NCBI GenBank assembly: GCA_023614405.1
Contig: CM042688.1
Location: forward strand, 376,141,331 to 376,205,330
DNA from: Avena insularis
Taxonomy: Eukaryota > Streptophyta > Magnoliopsida > Poales > Poaceae
Reading direction: 5' to 3'
DNA: 64,000 bases
A model generated the notes under the pieces. It was not told the origin of the DNA, made no database searches, and was given only the letters and a program-made list of their open reading frames with translations. Position numbers and translations under genes: made by a program. Each line of letters opens with the position of its first letter. The first letter of the stretch is position 1. Positions 11,224-24,033 of the stretch are shown piece by piece.

Positions 11224-14200
11224 ATGACTCGTGGAAACCAAGGAGGGAGCAGCTCATCGCAAGACCCAATACTGCAGTTTCTGCAGACTCTCATTGCATA
11301 CCGTGAAGCTAGTAGGGTAGAGAACCAAGCTAATCTAGCAACACTGCAGCAGATCGCCCAGATGGATCACAACAATCAAAACCTTGGAAATCAGGATCAT
11401 CATGGATCCAAACTCAAAAACATCCAGAATACCAATCCCCCAATCTTTAGCACTTTGGAGAACCCATTGGATGCTGATGACTGGTTACAGACAATGGAGA
11501 ACAACTTAGAAGTAGCCGAGTGGATGCAAACGAGAAAGTTCTGTTTGCCACCCACTACTTGGTAGGAGATGCAAGAGCATGGTGGAATAGCACCCGCACA
11601 ATGAACCATGGTCAAGTTATGACATGGGAAGCCTTCAAAATCAAGTTCAGCCACACCCACGTGCCGCAAGGTCTAGTCACCAGAATGAGGGATGCATTCA
11701 GAGAGTTGAAGCAAGGCAGAATGGCTGTAGTGGAGTATCGTGACAGATTCTTGTCCCTCGCCAGGTATACACCTGATGAGATCAACAAAGAGGCCAAGAA
11801 GAAGGAGAGATTCCTGAACAGGCTGCATGATGAGATGTAGACTGTTCTCATCAACATCCGTTTCGAGGATCTCGAAGAGCTAGTCGACTCTGCCATTCAG
11901 ATGGAAGGGAAGATTAACCAGGCTAACGACAACCGCAAATGTCGGATGATGCACCAAGCTGGATCCAACAGTCACCAGAAGTACCGCCCCAACCCGTCTT
12001 CTGAATATGCACCGAGGAACAATCAACCCCCAATGTCTCGCCCAAGTTACCCCAACCACAGTGGAGGAAATGTGAAGTCCGGAGGAAACAACTATCACCC
12101 TAGCAACTCCAGCTATTTCAACCGTGGACCTCCCAAGAACAACAACAACAACACTGCACCCAGAACTGGAAGCAATGCTATGCCCGTGGCAGCAAAAGAC
12201 AAGTCTCAGATTACTTGTTTCGACTATGGAGTGAAGGGTCACTACTCCAATGAGTGTCCCAAGAAGATTGCCACCACTGCCAATGTGAACGCCCCAGCTC
12301 AACAGCAGCATCGTGTTCAACCAGGAAGAAGATTCACCCCAGGTAACCCTCACAACCGCAACGGCCGTCTCTTCCACATGAACTCCGAGGAAGCCCAAGA
12401 AGTGCCAGATGTAGTGCTGGGTATGTTTTCTATCAACTCAGTTTCAGCAAGAGTGTTGTTTGATTCTGGAGCATCGCACTCATTTGTCACCGAAGAATTT
12501 GCATGCACTAGTAAGATTCACCCAACCAACTTGAAGCATGTCATGATAGTTCAAATCACTGGTTCAACTACAAAAGCTAGAAAAATTTGCAAAGCTGTGC
12601 CTATCAGAATACATGGGATAGATTTTTATGTCAATCTAATAGTACTTGGAACCAAAGGTTTGGAAGTAGTACTAGGAATGGATTGGATGTCAAAGCATAA
12701 AGGATTGATTGACTGTGCCAAGAAAGCCATCACCATGACCAGTAGCCCTGGAGTATCGGTAGAGCATATCTATGAAACCTTGCCCCGTTAATTCAAGTGC
12801 AACAAGAGTCTAGCCCTACCCACCATAGAACAAGTCAGAGTAGTCTGTGAATACCCCGACGTATTCCCAGATGAATTGCCCGGTATGCCCCCGAATAGGG
12901 ATATTGAGTTCATTATTGAACTAATCCCCGGAACCGGACCCATAGCCCAGAGACCCTATAGCATGAACCCCTCAGAGTTAGTAGAACTGAAGAAACAACT
13001 GGATTCTATGTTGGCAACAGGCTTGATTCAACCAAGCGCATCGCCATAGAGATCGCTAGTGTCATTCATCGACAAGAAAGATGGAGGCAACCGTTTGTGC
13101 ACAAATTACAGGAAGCTGAATGACGTCACCATTAAAAACAAGTACCCATTGCCAAAGATAGAGGATCTATTTGATTAGTTGACTGGTGCCAATGTGTTCT
13201 CTAAGATTGATCTTAGGACTAGTTATCACTAACTTAAGATTCGTGCAATGGATATTCCGAAGACCGCCTTTACTACTCGTTATGGATTATACGAGTATAC
13301 GGTCATGTCTTTTGGATTAACCAATGCCCCTGCTTATTTCATGAATCTCATGAATAAGATCTTTATGAATTTTCTGGATAAGTTTGTCATAGTGTTTATC
13401 AACGATATTCTTATCTACTCCAAGTCAGAAGAAGAGCATGAGCAACATATGAGAATCATTCTTGAAACCCTTAGAGAGCATCGGTTGTATGCCAAGTTCA
13501 ACAAATGTGAGTTTTGGCTGAAAGAAGTAGGATTCCTAGGACATATTGTGTCTGCTGGAGGAGTCGTTGTTGATCCCGCCAAGATCAAAGATGTTGAAGA
13601 ATGGGAAGCCCCAACCACTCAAACCCAAGTCCATGCATTTCTCAGATTAGCGGGATACTACCGCAAGTTCGTCGAAGGATTTTCGAGCATCGCAAGGCCC
13701 ATGACCCAATTGTTGAAAAAGGACAAGAAGTTTGAATGGACCGACAAATGTGAAGCAAGTTTCCAAGAGTTGAAGAAGAGATTGATTTCAGTCCCAATAT
13801 TGATCATGCTAGATATCAAGAAACCGTTTGATGTGTATTGTGATGAATCCAAGATTGGTCTCGGATGTGTATTAATGCAAGAAGGCAAAGTCATCGCGTA
13901 TCTGTCTCGACAACTGAAGAAGCATGAGCAAAACTATCCTACCCATGATCTTGAGTTAGCAGCCGTGGTTTTGGCATTGAAGACATGGCGTCATTACCTT
14001 ATGGGTAATCGCTGTGAGATTTACTCAGATCACAAGAGCTTGAAGTATATTTTCACTCAGAAGGAGCTGAATATGAGGCAAATGAGATGGATAGAGTTAA
14101 TCAAGGATTATGACTTTGACATTCACTATCACCCCGGCAAAGCCAATGTGGTAGCGGATGCTCTTAGCAGATTACCGTGTAGGCTAAACACCATGATCAA

Positions 14201-15788
14201 GGAGAAGCAACCAAGCTTGTATGAGGAGTTGGAGTAGTTTAGAACTGAGCTAGTTAGAAAAGGATTTTTAGCTAGCATTGAACTTCAACCCACTTTGATT
14301 AGCCAAGTCAAATAATCCCAGAAGGGAAATAAAAATATCGACGGAATCAAGCATCGTATTGGTACATGAAAGGTACCTGGATTCACCGAAGACGAAGAAG
14401 GAGTTCTGTGGTACAAAGGACGTATCTTTGTGCCAGCAGATTCGGAGCTAAAGCAAGTCATCATGCAAGAAGCTCATGATACTCTTTATTCTATCCACCC
14501 CGGAGGAACGAAGATGTATCAAGATTTGAAAGACCAATTTTGGTGACACAAGATGAATAGAGAAATCGGAAGCTACATCGCCAAGTGTGATATCTGTCAA
14601 AGAGTGAAAGCGGAACACCAGAGGCCCGCACGACTGTTGCAACCATTGGAGGTTCCGTAATGGAAATGGGATTCCGTCGGAATGGACTTTATCACCGGTT
14701 TTCCTACTTCTAGTAAGGGAAATGACTCAATCTGGGTCATCGTTGATAGACTGTCCAAGGTAGCTTATTTTATACCTGTCAAGACAACCTACCAAAGTTC
14801 AAAGCTAGCAGAGTTGTACATTGCTAGAATCGTCAGTTTGCATGGAACCCCCAAGACCATAGTGTCAGATCGAGGAACCCAATTTACCTCGAGATTTTGG
14901 CAGAAAGTCCAAGAAGGATTAGGAACCAAGTTGAACTTCAGCACAGCTTATCACCCACAAACCGATGGACAGACTGAAAGAGTCAACCAAATCCTTGAGG
15001 ATATGTTGAGAGATTGTGTGTTAGAGTATGGATCAAAATGGGAAGATTGTCTGCCTATCACAGAATTTTCATACAACAACAGTTATCAAGCCAGTTTGCA
15101 AATGACCCCATTTGAGTTCCTATACGGAAGAAAGTGTCGTACCCCTTTGAATTGGTCGCAAGTAGGAGAGAGTCAGAATTTTGGACCCGACATTCTCCGA
15201 GAAGCCGAAGAGAAGGTTCACAAAGTCCGTGAGCACCTCAAGACCGCCCAATCCAGATAGAAGAGTTATGCTGACAAAAGAAGGAGAGACCTGACTTTCA
15301 ATGTTAGAGATTTTGTGTATCTCAAGGTTTCGCCATTGAAGGGAACCCAACGTTTTAGTTTGAAAGGAAAGTTAGCCCCCAGATATATCGGACCCTTCAA
15401 GATTCTGAATCGTCGAGGAGAAGTATCTTATCAACTAGAACTGCCAGAGGAGATGTCAGCCATCCACAATGTGTTCGATATCTCGTTACTTCGCAAATGC
15501 CTAGAAGTGCTAGAGAAGACCAAAGTTAACATCGATCACCGAGCTGTTGATATCAACAAGGATCTGACGTATCGTGAAGTGCCCATCCGTATCTTGGAGG
15601 AAGCTTAGAGAACCACCAGGACCCGGAGTATCAAATTTCTCAAGATTCAATGGAGCAACCATACCGAAGAAGAAGCCACTTGGGAGCAAGAAGATTACAT
15701 TAGGACTGAGTTCCCAGATCTCTTTAGTTCCTTGTTTTCTTTCTTAAATGTCGGGATGAGATTTTGTTTAAGGGGGGAAGGTTTGTAA
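11224..15788 (+). pseudogene. Element B gag-pol (Tekay/Del-type chromovirus), decayed
   Basis: Gag starts at the ATG at 11224. A frameshift near 11519 moves the frame, which then holds to the TAA at 15786 just inside the 3' LTR. Domains in order: gag (WWNSTR, FRELKQG); a zinc knuckle near 12216-12257 whose second Cys is Tyr (CFDYGVKGHYSNEC); an aspartic protease with intact DSGAS near 12463; RT with FINDILIYS at about 13401, one catalytic Asp replaced by Asn; RNase H (DVYCDES, SDHKSLK, VADALSR); integrase with HHCC zinc site, D (GMDFITG), D (SDRGTQF) and E (GQTERVN); a GPF motif; and a chromodomain (KIQWSNH, ATWEQED). In-frame stops occur at 11838, 12789, 13047, 13176, 13230, 14235, 14313, 14367, 14544, 14658, 15258 and 15606. 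The order PR-RT-RH-IN plus chromodomain identifies a Ty3/Gypsy chromovirus. The copy cannot make functional enzyme. Confidence 0.95.
15770..15781 (+). other. Polypurine tract of element B
   Basis: AAGGGGGGAAGG lies 2 bases before the 3' LTR start (TGTAACATCCC). It would prime plus-strand DNA synthesis. It overlaps the end of the pol frame. Confidence 0.85.
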
Positions 15789-18772
15789 CATCCCAAATAT
15801 TTAATCAAGGTTAACCAAGATCCAAATCACCCAGTTTCGGGTTAACAAAAACTTTTTCCATTAAAAATATTTAAGCATGCATATGAGTGTTGCACATAAA
15901 TAGGAGTTGTTTTGAAATGCCATGATTGTGTGTTCTAATGGTTGTAAAATGGTTCTATGATGAATGTCACATCATCTAGATCATTCCCAAGCAAAAACGA
16001 AATAAAAAGAAATAAAAAAGAATTGAATAAAGGAAATGGTCACTTTTTGCCATTTTAATCACCTAGCCCACTTTGGGTATTCCTAGCACTCAATTTCCAA
16101 CAGAAACAAATGTGGATCTTTGCACCCCTTGCTAGTACAAGTAGTTATGTGCCAAGGCCCACTTTGTGATCTACCAAAAACATTCAAACTCTAATTTTAA
16201 ATGACAATTGAAAATGGAATCTAGTTCATATGTATAGATCACACTTTTTCAAAAACCACTCAAATGAATTCCATTTGACAAATCCTAGCAACCACAGATG
16301 TTTAAGCATGTGACAAATAACTCCACCAAAAATCTCTGAAAATTCAAAAGTTTTCTTCATGCATCCATTTAATCAAACACTGGGCATGCACTGATCACAC
16401 TCTAGTTTAGGTTCACTATTTCTATAGGTTTTGCCACCCAATTTCACCCCATTTAATCCCTCTGTCCCTCTTTGATCTAACCAAGCCGAAACCAGCCCAT
16501 CCCCTAGTACCTAGCAGTAGTGCACTGCCACCCCAAAGCCGTGCTCGCCGGCCAACCTTGGCAACGCCACAGCAGACCGCGAGCCCCTCTCCGCCGCTCC
16601 AGGAAGCAAGGCGTGACCTCACCGCCGTCCACGGTCCACCCCACGACCACTGCCACGCCCTGGACCACCGAGGACAAGCCCCGCACTATCCTCTCTGCGC
16701 TACGCCAGAGCACACTAGAGCACCATCACCGCCAGCATGCCACAAGACGCGCCTCGACACCAGACCGCGCATGCCGCTCCGCCTTGACCACCTCACCCTG
16801 CCAGACACGGTCGTAACCCGCTGCGTGACCCACACTCACCGGGAACCGCATCGAGCACCACCTCTGTCCCCCAGAGCACGCGATGCTCCCGACCATTAGC
16901 CACCACCCATAGTATCGCCATAAAGCCGTAGAGGACCGCCAAGAGGCAAGCCACCGTCCGCCTATGCTGCCCATGCCGATGCGCCCTGTATCGTGGTCAC
17001 CGACGAGCTCGCCGTCACCCCCTCGGTCCCCTCCTCGAGCCTATATAAGGAGGCCTTCCCTAGCCTCAGTCGACACACCATTCAACTCCCCTCTCACCAC
17101 CAGTCCTTCCCCAACACTCGCCGGAGCATCTCGAGTAGCCAGTCGTTGGAATTGAGCCGGAGATAGCCGCAGCAGAGGAGGAGACATTGCCGTTGATTTC
17201 GTCCACCCCAGCCTCTGCCGCGACTTCGCCTGAGCCCGCCGTCATCGTCTCCTTCTTTTGCCCCCCTCGTCGTACTAGCTGGAGCCCCGGTACATCCCCA
17301 CTGCACCCCCACCGAGCCGCTAGGGTTCAGCCTCGTCTGCGACGAGTCCGTCGTCGATGATAAGCCCCAGCCGTAGATCTGCATTCTAATCCTACGGTCC
17401 ATCTCGCCCCATACCGCTTCGCGTGTAATGAGCCACTGATAGGCGGACCCCCCTGTCAGCAGTACTCAGTGCCACAGAGTGAATCTGGGCCGGCCCAATT
17501 ACTTTCCCGCGCTGGCCCTGTGATTCAAATTAGGATTTTTCTTTTTAGACTTAGACTTAGTTATGTCCCTTAGTTTGAAAATCAATTCAGAGAGTTATAC
17601 AAATCCAAATTGAGTGATTCCAATTTGGTTAGAAAGCTAATGAAAATATCTATCAAAGCCCATTGGATCTAAATCATTTAGAGTTATAGATCTCTCCTAG
17701 ATAAAATAACAAAACAGAAGCTTTTGCACATTCAAACATTTTTCTAAAATCAACCATAATAGCTTTTGAGTTGATTCCAACTCTCAAAATTCACATTTAA
17801 CCATAACTATATGATTATGTTATAATATTAAGGTTTGCATGTAGTGACTTTAGACTAGTACCAAAATAATGCTATGTAGGCATTTCTAGTCACTTTAAAT
17901 CATTAAATAATAAATTTAAACTTATTAAAATGTGATCCAACATTTAAATCACATTCTGATATGTTAGAATATGTGGTGATGACATGTGTCCACATGATCC
18001 CATATTTTAATTGGAGAATATTAAATCTTAGTTAATTTCAATGAGTAGAAATTACTTTTCTCAAATAAAATAAATGAAACTAGTGCAATAAATCTTGTGA
18101 TGTTTGTGATGATACTAGATCATCAAATGTGTGCGTTAGTGTGATAAGTAGACTAGTTAAGTATTGTGACATGACTACTGAAATGATTTGTGACATACTG
18201 TTTCGCTGTCAGATGTTTTCAAAATGACTTATGAAATGATTTGTGACATGACTTGACCACAACATGGTTGTGACTATGACAACTAAGTTCCCACTTAGGT
18301 GAATTCAAACTTTATTTTACCTTTCTTTGTTTCTGAACTCATCTTAGGTTTCAAACTTAACTTTACAAATAAACTTAAAGTTTAGCATTTCTACTAGAAC
18401 TACATTACTTGTTAGTGATAGTTTGCGAGTACTTAAAGAGTACTCATGGCTTTTGTCCCTGGCTATTCCCGTGGCCAGACTATGAGGAGGACTACCCTGA
18501 AGGAGGACAACAGGACGGCTATGATAACTAGGATCATCGCCCATCGTCAGCATTTCCTGTGACCCTGAAGATGGATCCCACCGCTACGCTATTTATTCCG
18601 CTACTTGTTTGTACTAAGACCGGATCGTGAGATCCTTTATTTGTGTAAGACCTTATTATGGTTTGTAATGGATGATGTACTGTGATATCCAATATGTTAT
18701 GTCTCGCAAAAATGGCAATCCTGGGATTGCGATGTATGGCATAACAGACATCTAGGATTAAAAATCCGGGTG
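15784..18772 (+). mobile_element. Element B 3' LTR, internally deleted and end-truncated
   Basis: It is collinear with the 5' LTR, with the TATA box at 17041-17050. About 0.9 kb corresponding to 8458-9397 is missing, with a join near 18166-18200 carrying a short duplicated ATGATTTGTGACAT. The final bases TTGACA are also gone, and element C resumes directly after CCGGGTG. No target duplication can therefore be matched with the GCTCC left of 6073. A deletion after insertion that also removed part of C explains this. Confidence 0.88.
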
Positions 18773-21700
18773 GCCTGTACTCGATGTATGGCACCGCCAC
18801 CCCGCGAGCGCCACGGCCGCCTGTACTCGATCTGTGTCGCCTCAAGCCCCTACGACTGGCCACTCACCCTCGCTCTCTGCCGCTCGCGTCCGATCCATCT
18901 CCTGCAGAGCCGCCACCATGGGCCTTCCCTGTCGGCGACATTCTCCACCTCCAGCGCCGTCCTCGAAGCCTCTCCGAGCACGCCATAAGCTCCACCCCGG
19001 CCCTTCTCTCCTCCGCGTCCCTGCTACTCACTTCCTACCTCGATCGCGCCTGCCGCCTCCAGCGAGCCCGCCTCCAGTCGCCCTCCTTGCTCGCCAACGA
19101 CCTCCGGTCGACATCCTCGTAGCACTGCCTGAGCCTCCTCGTTCCGCCTGTCTGCCGCCGTGCGCCTGGGACCTCAAGCTCAGCGCCGCCGGTTCCGTCC
19201 CCAACCACGTCGTCGTCCCTGCTGTGAGCTTCTCTACCTCTGTGCTCTGTAGGACCGAGCCCCATGCGCTCGGCCACCACCGAGCCGCTCGTCCGCTGTC
19301 CCGCGCCTGCTCTCTCTCTCCGGTGGTCAGTTCTAGTTCGATGTGCTCCAAGAGCATGTGTATGCTCTGCGTCTTGTGACTCCACGCGCGAGTAGACATG
19401 TTAGTACATGCATTTCTATTGCTGCTAGTGCTACCTCGTCTACAGGCATGCGGTGGGTGCATCATGTTGGTTTTGTTTTGATGAAGCACGAGAACAGTGA
19501 AGACATGGCGCCGGGAAGCATTCTCGAGGATACTACCTTCGGCTGCCGGTCTACTGAAGATACCTCCTGGAGGACAAGTTAGACGAGAACCATGGGTATC
19601 AAGTTCTCCTTCCTGGGTTGAATCAACCATCCCGACACCGGAGCCAAGTGCACTGTCAACAATCGAGGCCAAACACCAAGTTCTCCTTCTCGGACGACAA
19701 GACCCCATCCTCGGATCCGAAGCCTGATCCCAGCATCCGAAGACCAAACCCGAACCCCTTCGAAACAAAGATCGTCGCGTTCCAATGTGTGACCCCTTTA
19801 TTCGAGCCCTATTTGATCAATTGTACATGCTTTCATACATATTTCGCGGGTATGGGTTGTATAGTCGATTCACCTCATACTTAAATATGGAGCATATATG
19901 AGGGCTATTCTAGTCCTATATTGGCTCTATTTAAATTTGTGTAGCGACCCAATGCCATGTTTTGCCTTGTCAACATTTAAATTGCGGGGTATCTAAACAA
20001 CATGAACTATCTAATTAATTGTCGGGGCCCTGGTTCTGCTTAATACCGCCCAGTTGCATCATGCCCGATCTTCTACCGTAGTATTAAATAGTACATCTGG
20101 TTTCTTTTAGTGCTTTTCTTCTTCAAGGATTAGGCCGTTGAGTTGATGCGAGTATCGATAAGGTCTTCAGATAATGCATCTTCGACAGTGTTTCCCAGGT
20201 GAGCAATCTCTCCCTTTCTACCTATTTACATTTATAGTCTTTACTGCCTCCTGTTGATCTATTCCTACCATTTTATCGATGCTTTAGTTTCCGTACCAGT
20301 TATATTCCTTACAGCCTCTATATTGCCTTGGACACATCCTATTGCCTATTGTTTGATAGATAGTCGGCCTTGCGAGTCATAGTTGCTTGCTCAGGTGCTG
20401 CTTCACGTTGTTGTCGTTCCACCGTCGTTGGAAGGTTGGCACATGATTAATGGTGGAGATGATCATAACTTTAATTTCAACTGATGATTAAAATGCTGGG
20501 AATAGATATAATTAATGCAGAGGCACTAGTGGGCAATAGATAATATTTGGTTCTTCCACGCTCGCTTGTGTCCCGTAGGCCCCGGGTACTTGATACCTGT
20601 TCCTTGACTATTCGCACTATCCACATACGGGAGACTCTATGAATCCCCCTTTGCCTGAGCTTGATTCACACTTTATTTCTTGGGTCCACAAACTAGTTTG
20701 GGGCTTTATTACTATCATGTACCTATCCATGCTTTACTTCTTTATTTACAATTGTGCGTGGAGCACCTGTACTATTTTGGATAGATCACGTTTTCGCTGT
20801 ATCGACAAGCCCAGTCACACTTTCGGGTTCCCAGTCGTTTACCGCCGTCTACACAAACCTTGGGCCCGTCTCGGAGCCAGCCAACTTCGTTGCGGCTAGC
20901 TTAGTGGGGTGCCCCCCTGAAATGATTTATGAATCCTGTGAATGCTTTGTCATGAGGCCTCGTTGCTTTTTATTTGGTTCTTCCTGAGGTTGATCGTGTG
21001 TGTGTTGCTATTTTTGCACCCCTGCAGGTTAAAACTTTCTGAAAGCAGTGTTCGCGGTTATGGATGACTTGGAGCAGAATATCTCGATCATAGACAACTA
21101 TATCTAAAGTAGTGCTATAAATTTGACTTTGAAACTGATTTGGAATGTATTATGCTGGATTTGGAATGTATTGTGCTAATTGTATCTGACTAGTAAGTAC
21201 TACAATTATAATGGAATGAATAAAACTGCCAACTGTGTGGGTTCCTCGGTTTGACTTCCTCGTTTGGTCTCTAGGGGGATATATCAGGATGGGTATGATT
21301 GGTGTTAAAATTAGGTTGGATCTGAATAGGTCTTTCTTACCTCTCTCCAATAGCCGACAATTGTATTGAGTCTCTATAGGTTGTTTAGTGCATGCTGCGC
21401 TACCGCTACAGTCCACCATACCTATGTAGGTGAGAGCCGCCGAATTCTAGACTCGCCTTAGTACTGGCCTTAGTACTGACCGCTCTTTTTTTCCTTTGCC
21501 CTTTGTCGGCACCCCTGTTGTTTTATCAGGTATAAGTTCGACGTCATTAGTAGGGTTATCCTTCCGGCTTGGCCTGGGCAGGGTTATGGACGGCATAGGT
21601 TAATCTTCAGGGCTTTGTATTCTTGAATCATGGAGTTGTGTTGTATAATTATAGATATATATATATGTTCTGTGGGTCCCATCGTGGACTATTGTGTAAT

Positions 21701-21817
21701 GGTATTACTTTGTTTGCCATCCTCATGCAAGTGCTTGGTGGGCATCTTTGAATCGTTTCTATGCGGGTTTGGCGAGAAGCGCTAAAACTTGCATAGGACC
21801 GATTCAAGGGTGTTATA
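18773..21817 (+). mobile_element. Element C 3' LTR, right part
   Basis: It is collinear with 274-4625 (minus the solo LTR) and ends GGGTGTTATA where the 5' LTR has GTTACA. A GC-rich first kilobase gives long but meaningless open frames. The palindrome module at 21021-21065 is partly decayed: the middle palindrome CTTTC-T-GAAAG is intact, and the third pair reads GTTC/GGAT. The flanking GCAGG at 21818 would be the target duplication, but its partner is outside the window. Confidence 0.88.
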
Positions 21818-23361
21818 GCAGGAAAGCTACACGGGCCGGCCCAACTGCACAACACAGCGCAACACGCCGCTGACAGAGGGGGTCCACTCGTCAGCGATAC
21901 TAACTATGCGAAGCAGTATCGTTTAACCTTAGCTTTACGATTAGAAGTAACATCAACGACTGAGGGTCATCGTCGATGACGAACAACTCTAGTGAGGAAA
22001 ATGACCTAGCACGGTGGTGGGGGTATCGTGGGGCTCACCTAGGCTCCATCTAGGGTTGGCAACGGGGGGTAAACGACGTGGTAGACGACGGCGAGGTGAG
22101 GCGCGGTCACGGCAGGGCTTGGGGTGGTCGGAACCAACGACGCCCTTCTCCTCCAGCAGCGGCGGGCTCCGGTGAAATTCTGGCGTGGTGGTGCTCGCCT
22201 TGCGCCGGGAAGAAGTGGGGAAGGTCAGTGAGGAGTGGGGAGTGAGGTGGTGTGGAGAAATGGGGTGGAGAGGCCCTTTATGTATACACCAACAAGGCGA
22301 CCAAGCGGGATGGGTTGGCGTCTCCAGTGAGGACGGTACAGTGAGCTAAAGGCATGGGCGAGGGTGTAGGACGGTACGGTGCTCCTTGGCGGTTCTAACG
22401 GAAGTAAGGGCACGACACGGGGCGATCTAGTTTTGTCTGGCGCGTGCTGCGCTCCGCGCGGGACAAGCGGCGTTCTCAACGACGCACGGGAGCTACGGGT
22501 CACAGGGCAGCGAACGGGGGTGTCTGCTGGGTTGGCGTGATCATGGCGAGGCTGCGCGTGCGCGGTGAGGGCAAGACGCGAGCTGGGCGAGCTGGTCGGG
22601 CGTGGCGCAAGGGCGCGCTCTCAGCATGCGCACAGAGGTTTGCGCGCGGCGTGCTTGGGTGGTCCAGGGCTTGGCTTCGACCGTGGGGTGGACATGGGGT
22701 GGGAGTAGAGTGTAGTGCATCTCCTGGACATCCTGGATGGGTGCGGGGCGATCTGCTGCGAGCTGGCCGTGGTCGGCCGACGATGACCAATTTCGGGCGA
22801 TGCTCCACTATGCAAACGGTGAAGGGGGGAGCTGGTCTGGGGCTGGGTTAGACTTAGGGGATACAGAGGAGTAAATAGGGGACCATTTGGTCCATAATTA
22901 CTGTGGCAAATAGGGAAGTTAGGCTAGAGGTTGATCTGTGTAGCTCAGGTGTTTGTGTTATGGCCGCATGAATTTTACTTTTGAATTTTTGATTCAAATT
23001 TTTTGAGTGATCTTAGATTAAGCTTGAGAGTCTCTGGTTGCTTGGATTTGCAAAGGGGAATTGATTTGATAGGTTTGTGAAAAAGTCTCATCTTAACATA
23101 TGAAATAGATTCCATTTTCAACTATCCATTAAATTGATTTGGAAAATGTTTTTATAAGTTTGTAAAGTGGGCCTTGATACACTATTACTTGGTCTAGCAA
23201 GTGGTGAAAAGAAATAGAAATGTTTCTGTTAGAATTTCTTTTCTAGGAACACACTAAGTGACCTAGTGGTTAACTTTTGTCAAAATGACCATTTGCTTTA
23301 TTTATTCATATTTGATTTCTTTCTCTTTGGATTTTGTTTGTAAATGGTCTAGATGATGTGG
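21818..23361 (-). mobile_element. B-type LTR fragment, minus strand, left part
   Basis: In reverse complement it resembles the B LTR. It shares the GGGCCGGCCC block, a GTATACATAAAGGG TATA-like region near 22266-22281, and the block CTAGATGATGTGG at its right end. It is interrupted by element D at 23362 and continues at 40067-40251. The left end is cut by element C. Open frames in the GC-rich part (22225-22851) carry no domains. Confidence 0.8.
23357..23361. repeat. Target site duplication of element D, left copy
   Basis: TGTGG directly precedes the 5' LTR. The identical right copy is at 40067-40071. This confirms the full extent of D. Confidence 0.93.
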
Positions 23362-23873
23362 TGTTGGGGATATACTTTCCGGGTATCCTCACAGTTCCTC
23401 ACTGACCAGGGTGGCCCACTTGGGGTTAGAGCTTTGCTTCACGGGCGGCCCAGTCAGGGAGAAAGACGGAGTCCAATCCGTCTATGGGAAGGCCCAGAAG
23501 ACTTACCGACTTAGCCCATAATGTTACTTGTAGTTCAAGATGTACTCTATAATCGACTCTTAGTCGTAGCTGGATAGATCTCTCCTGTAAACCTAGGCCG
23601 GATATCTATATAAGCCATCCTAGGGAGAGCCTTTAGGGCAACACCTTAATAGTCTACAATCTCAACTCGCACAGGCAAAACCCTTGTAACCCATATTCCG
23701 GCTCTGCCATATTACTAGATTTCTAGCAGGAGTAGGGTCCGTCCAAAGCCGGCGGATTCGAACTTGGGTAAACTTGTGTGTTCACCGTCCTGGAATACCG
23801 TATGACTCACACCCCTCTCTTCCACATGCCTCGAGGACCCCCTCATGGCGTACTTGTCATCAATACGACGACA
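23362..23873 (+). mobile_element. Element D 5' LTR (512 bp)
   Basis: It starts TGTTGGGGATATAC and ends CGACGACA. It matches the 3' LTR at 39554-40066 over its whole length. By eye the first 160 bases differ at about eight positions, so the insertion is not very recent. A TATA box (CTATATAAG) lies at 23606-23614. Confidence 0.95.
23606..23614 (+). promoter_or_regulatory. TATA box in D 5' LTR
   Basis: CTATATAAG is preceded by GATAT. It is conserved in the 3' LTR at 39800-39808. Confidence 0.65.
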
Positions 23874-23875
23874 GT

Positions 23876-23893
23876 TGGTGCCCACCGTGGGGC
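23876..23893 (+). other. Primer binding site of element D
   Basis: TGGTGCCCACCGTGGGGC lies 2 bases after the LTR. It is close to the TGGCGCCCACCGTGGGGC type seen in grass Tat-lineage elements. I am not certain which tRNA it pairs with. Confidence 0.8.
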
Positions 23894-24033
23894 AAGTGAG
23901 CTTCGGATCTGTGTTCTGAGCGGAATCTGCAAGAATCGGAATCGGCGAGACTATCGCCGTCGGTCGCATCCTCTACGCTAGCGACGTCCCTCTCATCGTT
24001 CTCGACGAGACTTGGATTCCGGCTAAGGAGGCC

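Noticed and set aside
6068..18777. Target site duplication for element B
   Set aside because: GCTCC on the left has no matching copy on the right. The 3' terminus of B is truncated, so none can be claimed.
18834..19768. Overlapping 181- and 246-residue open frames on opposite strands
   Set aside because: They lie in the GC-rich part of the C LTR. The copy at 274-970 keeps neither frame intact, so coding is unlikely.
22225..22851. GC-rich open frames on both strands
   Set aside because: They fall in the minus-strand B-type LTR fragment and have no similarity or codon pattern supporting a gene.
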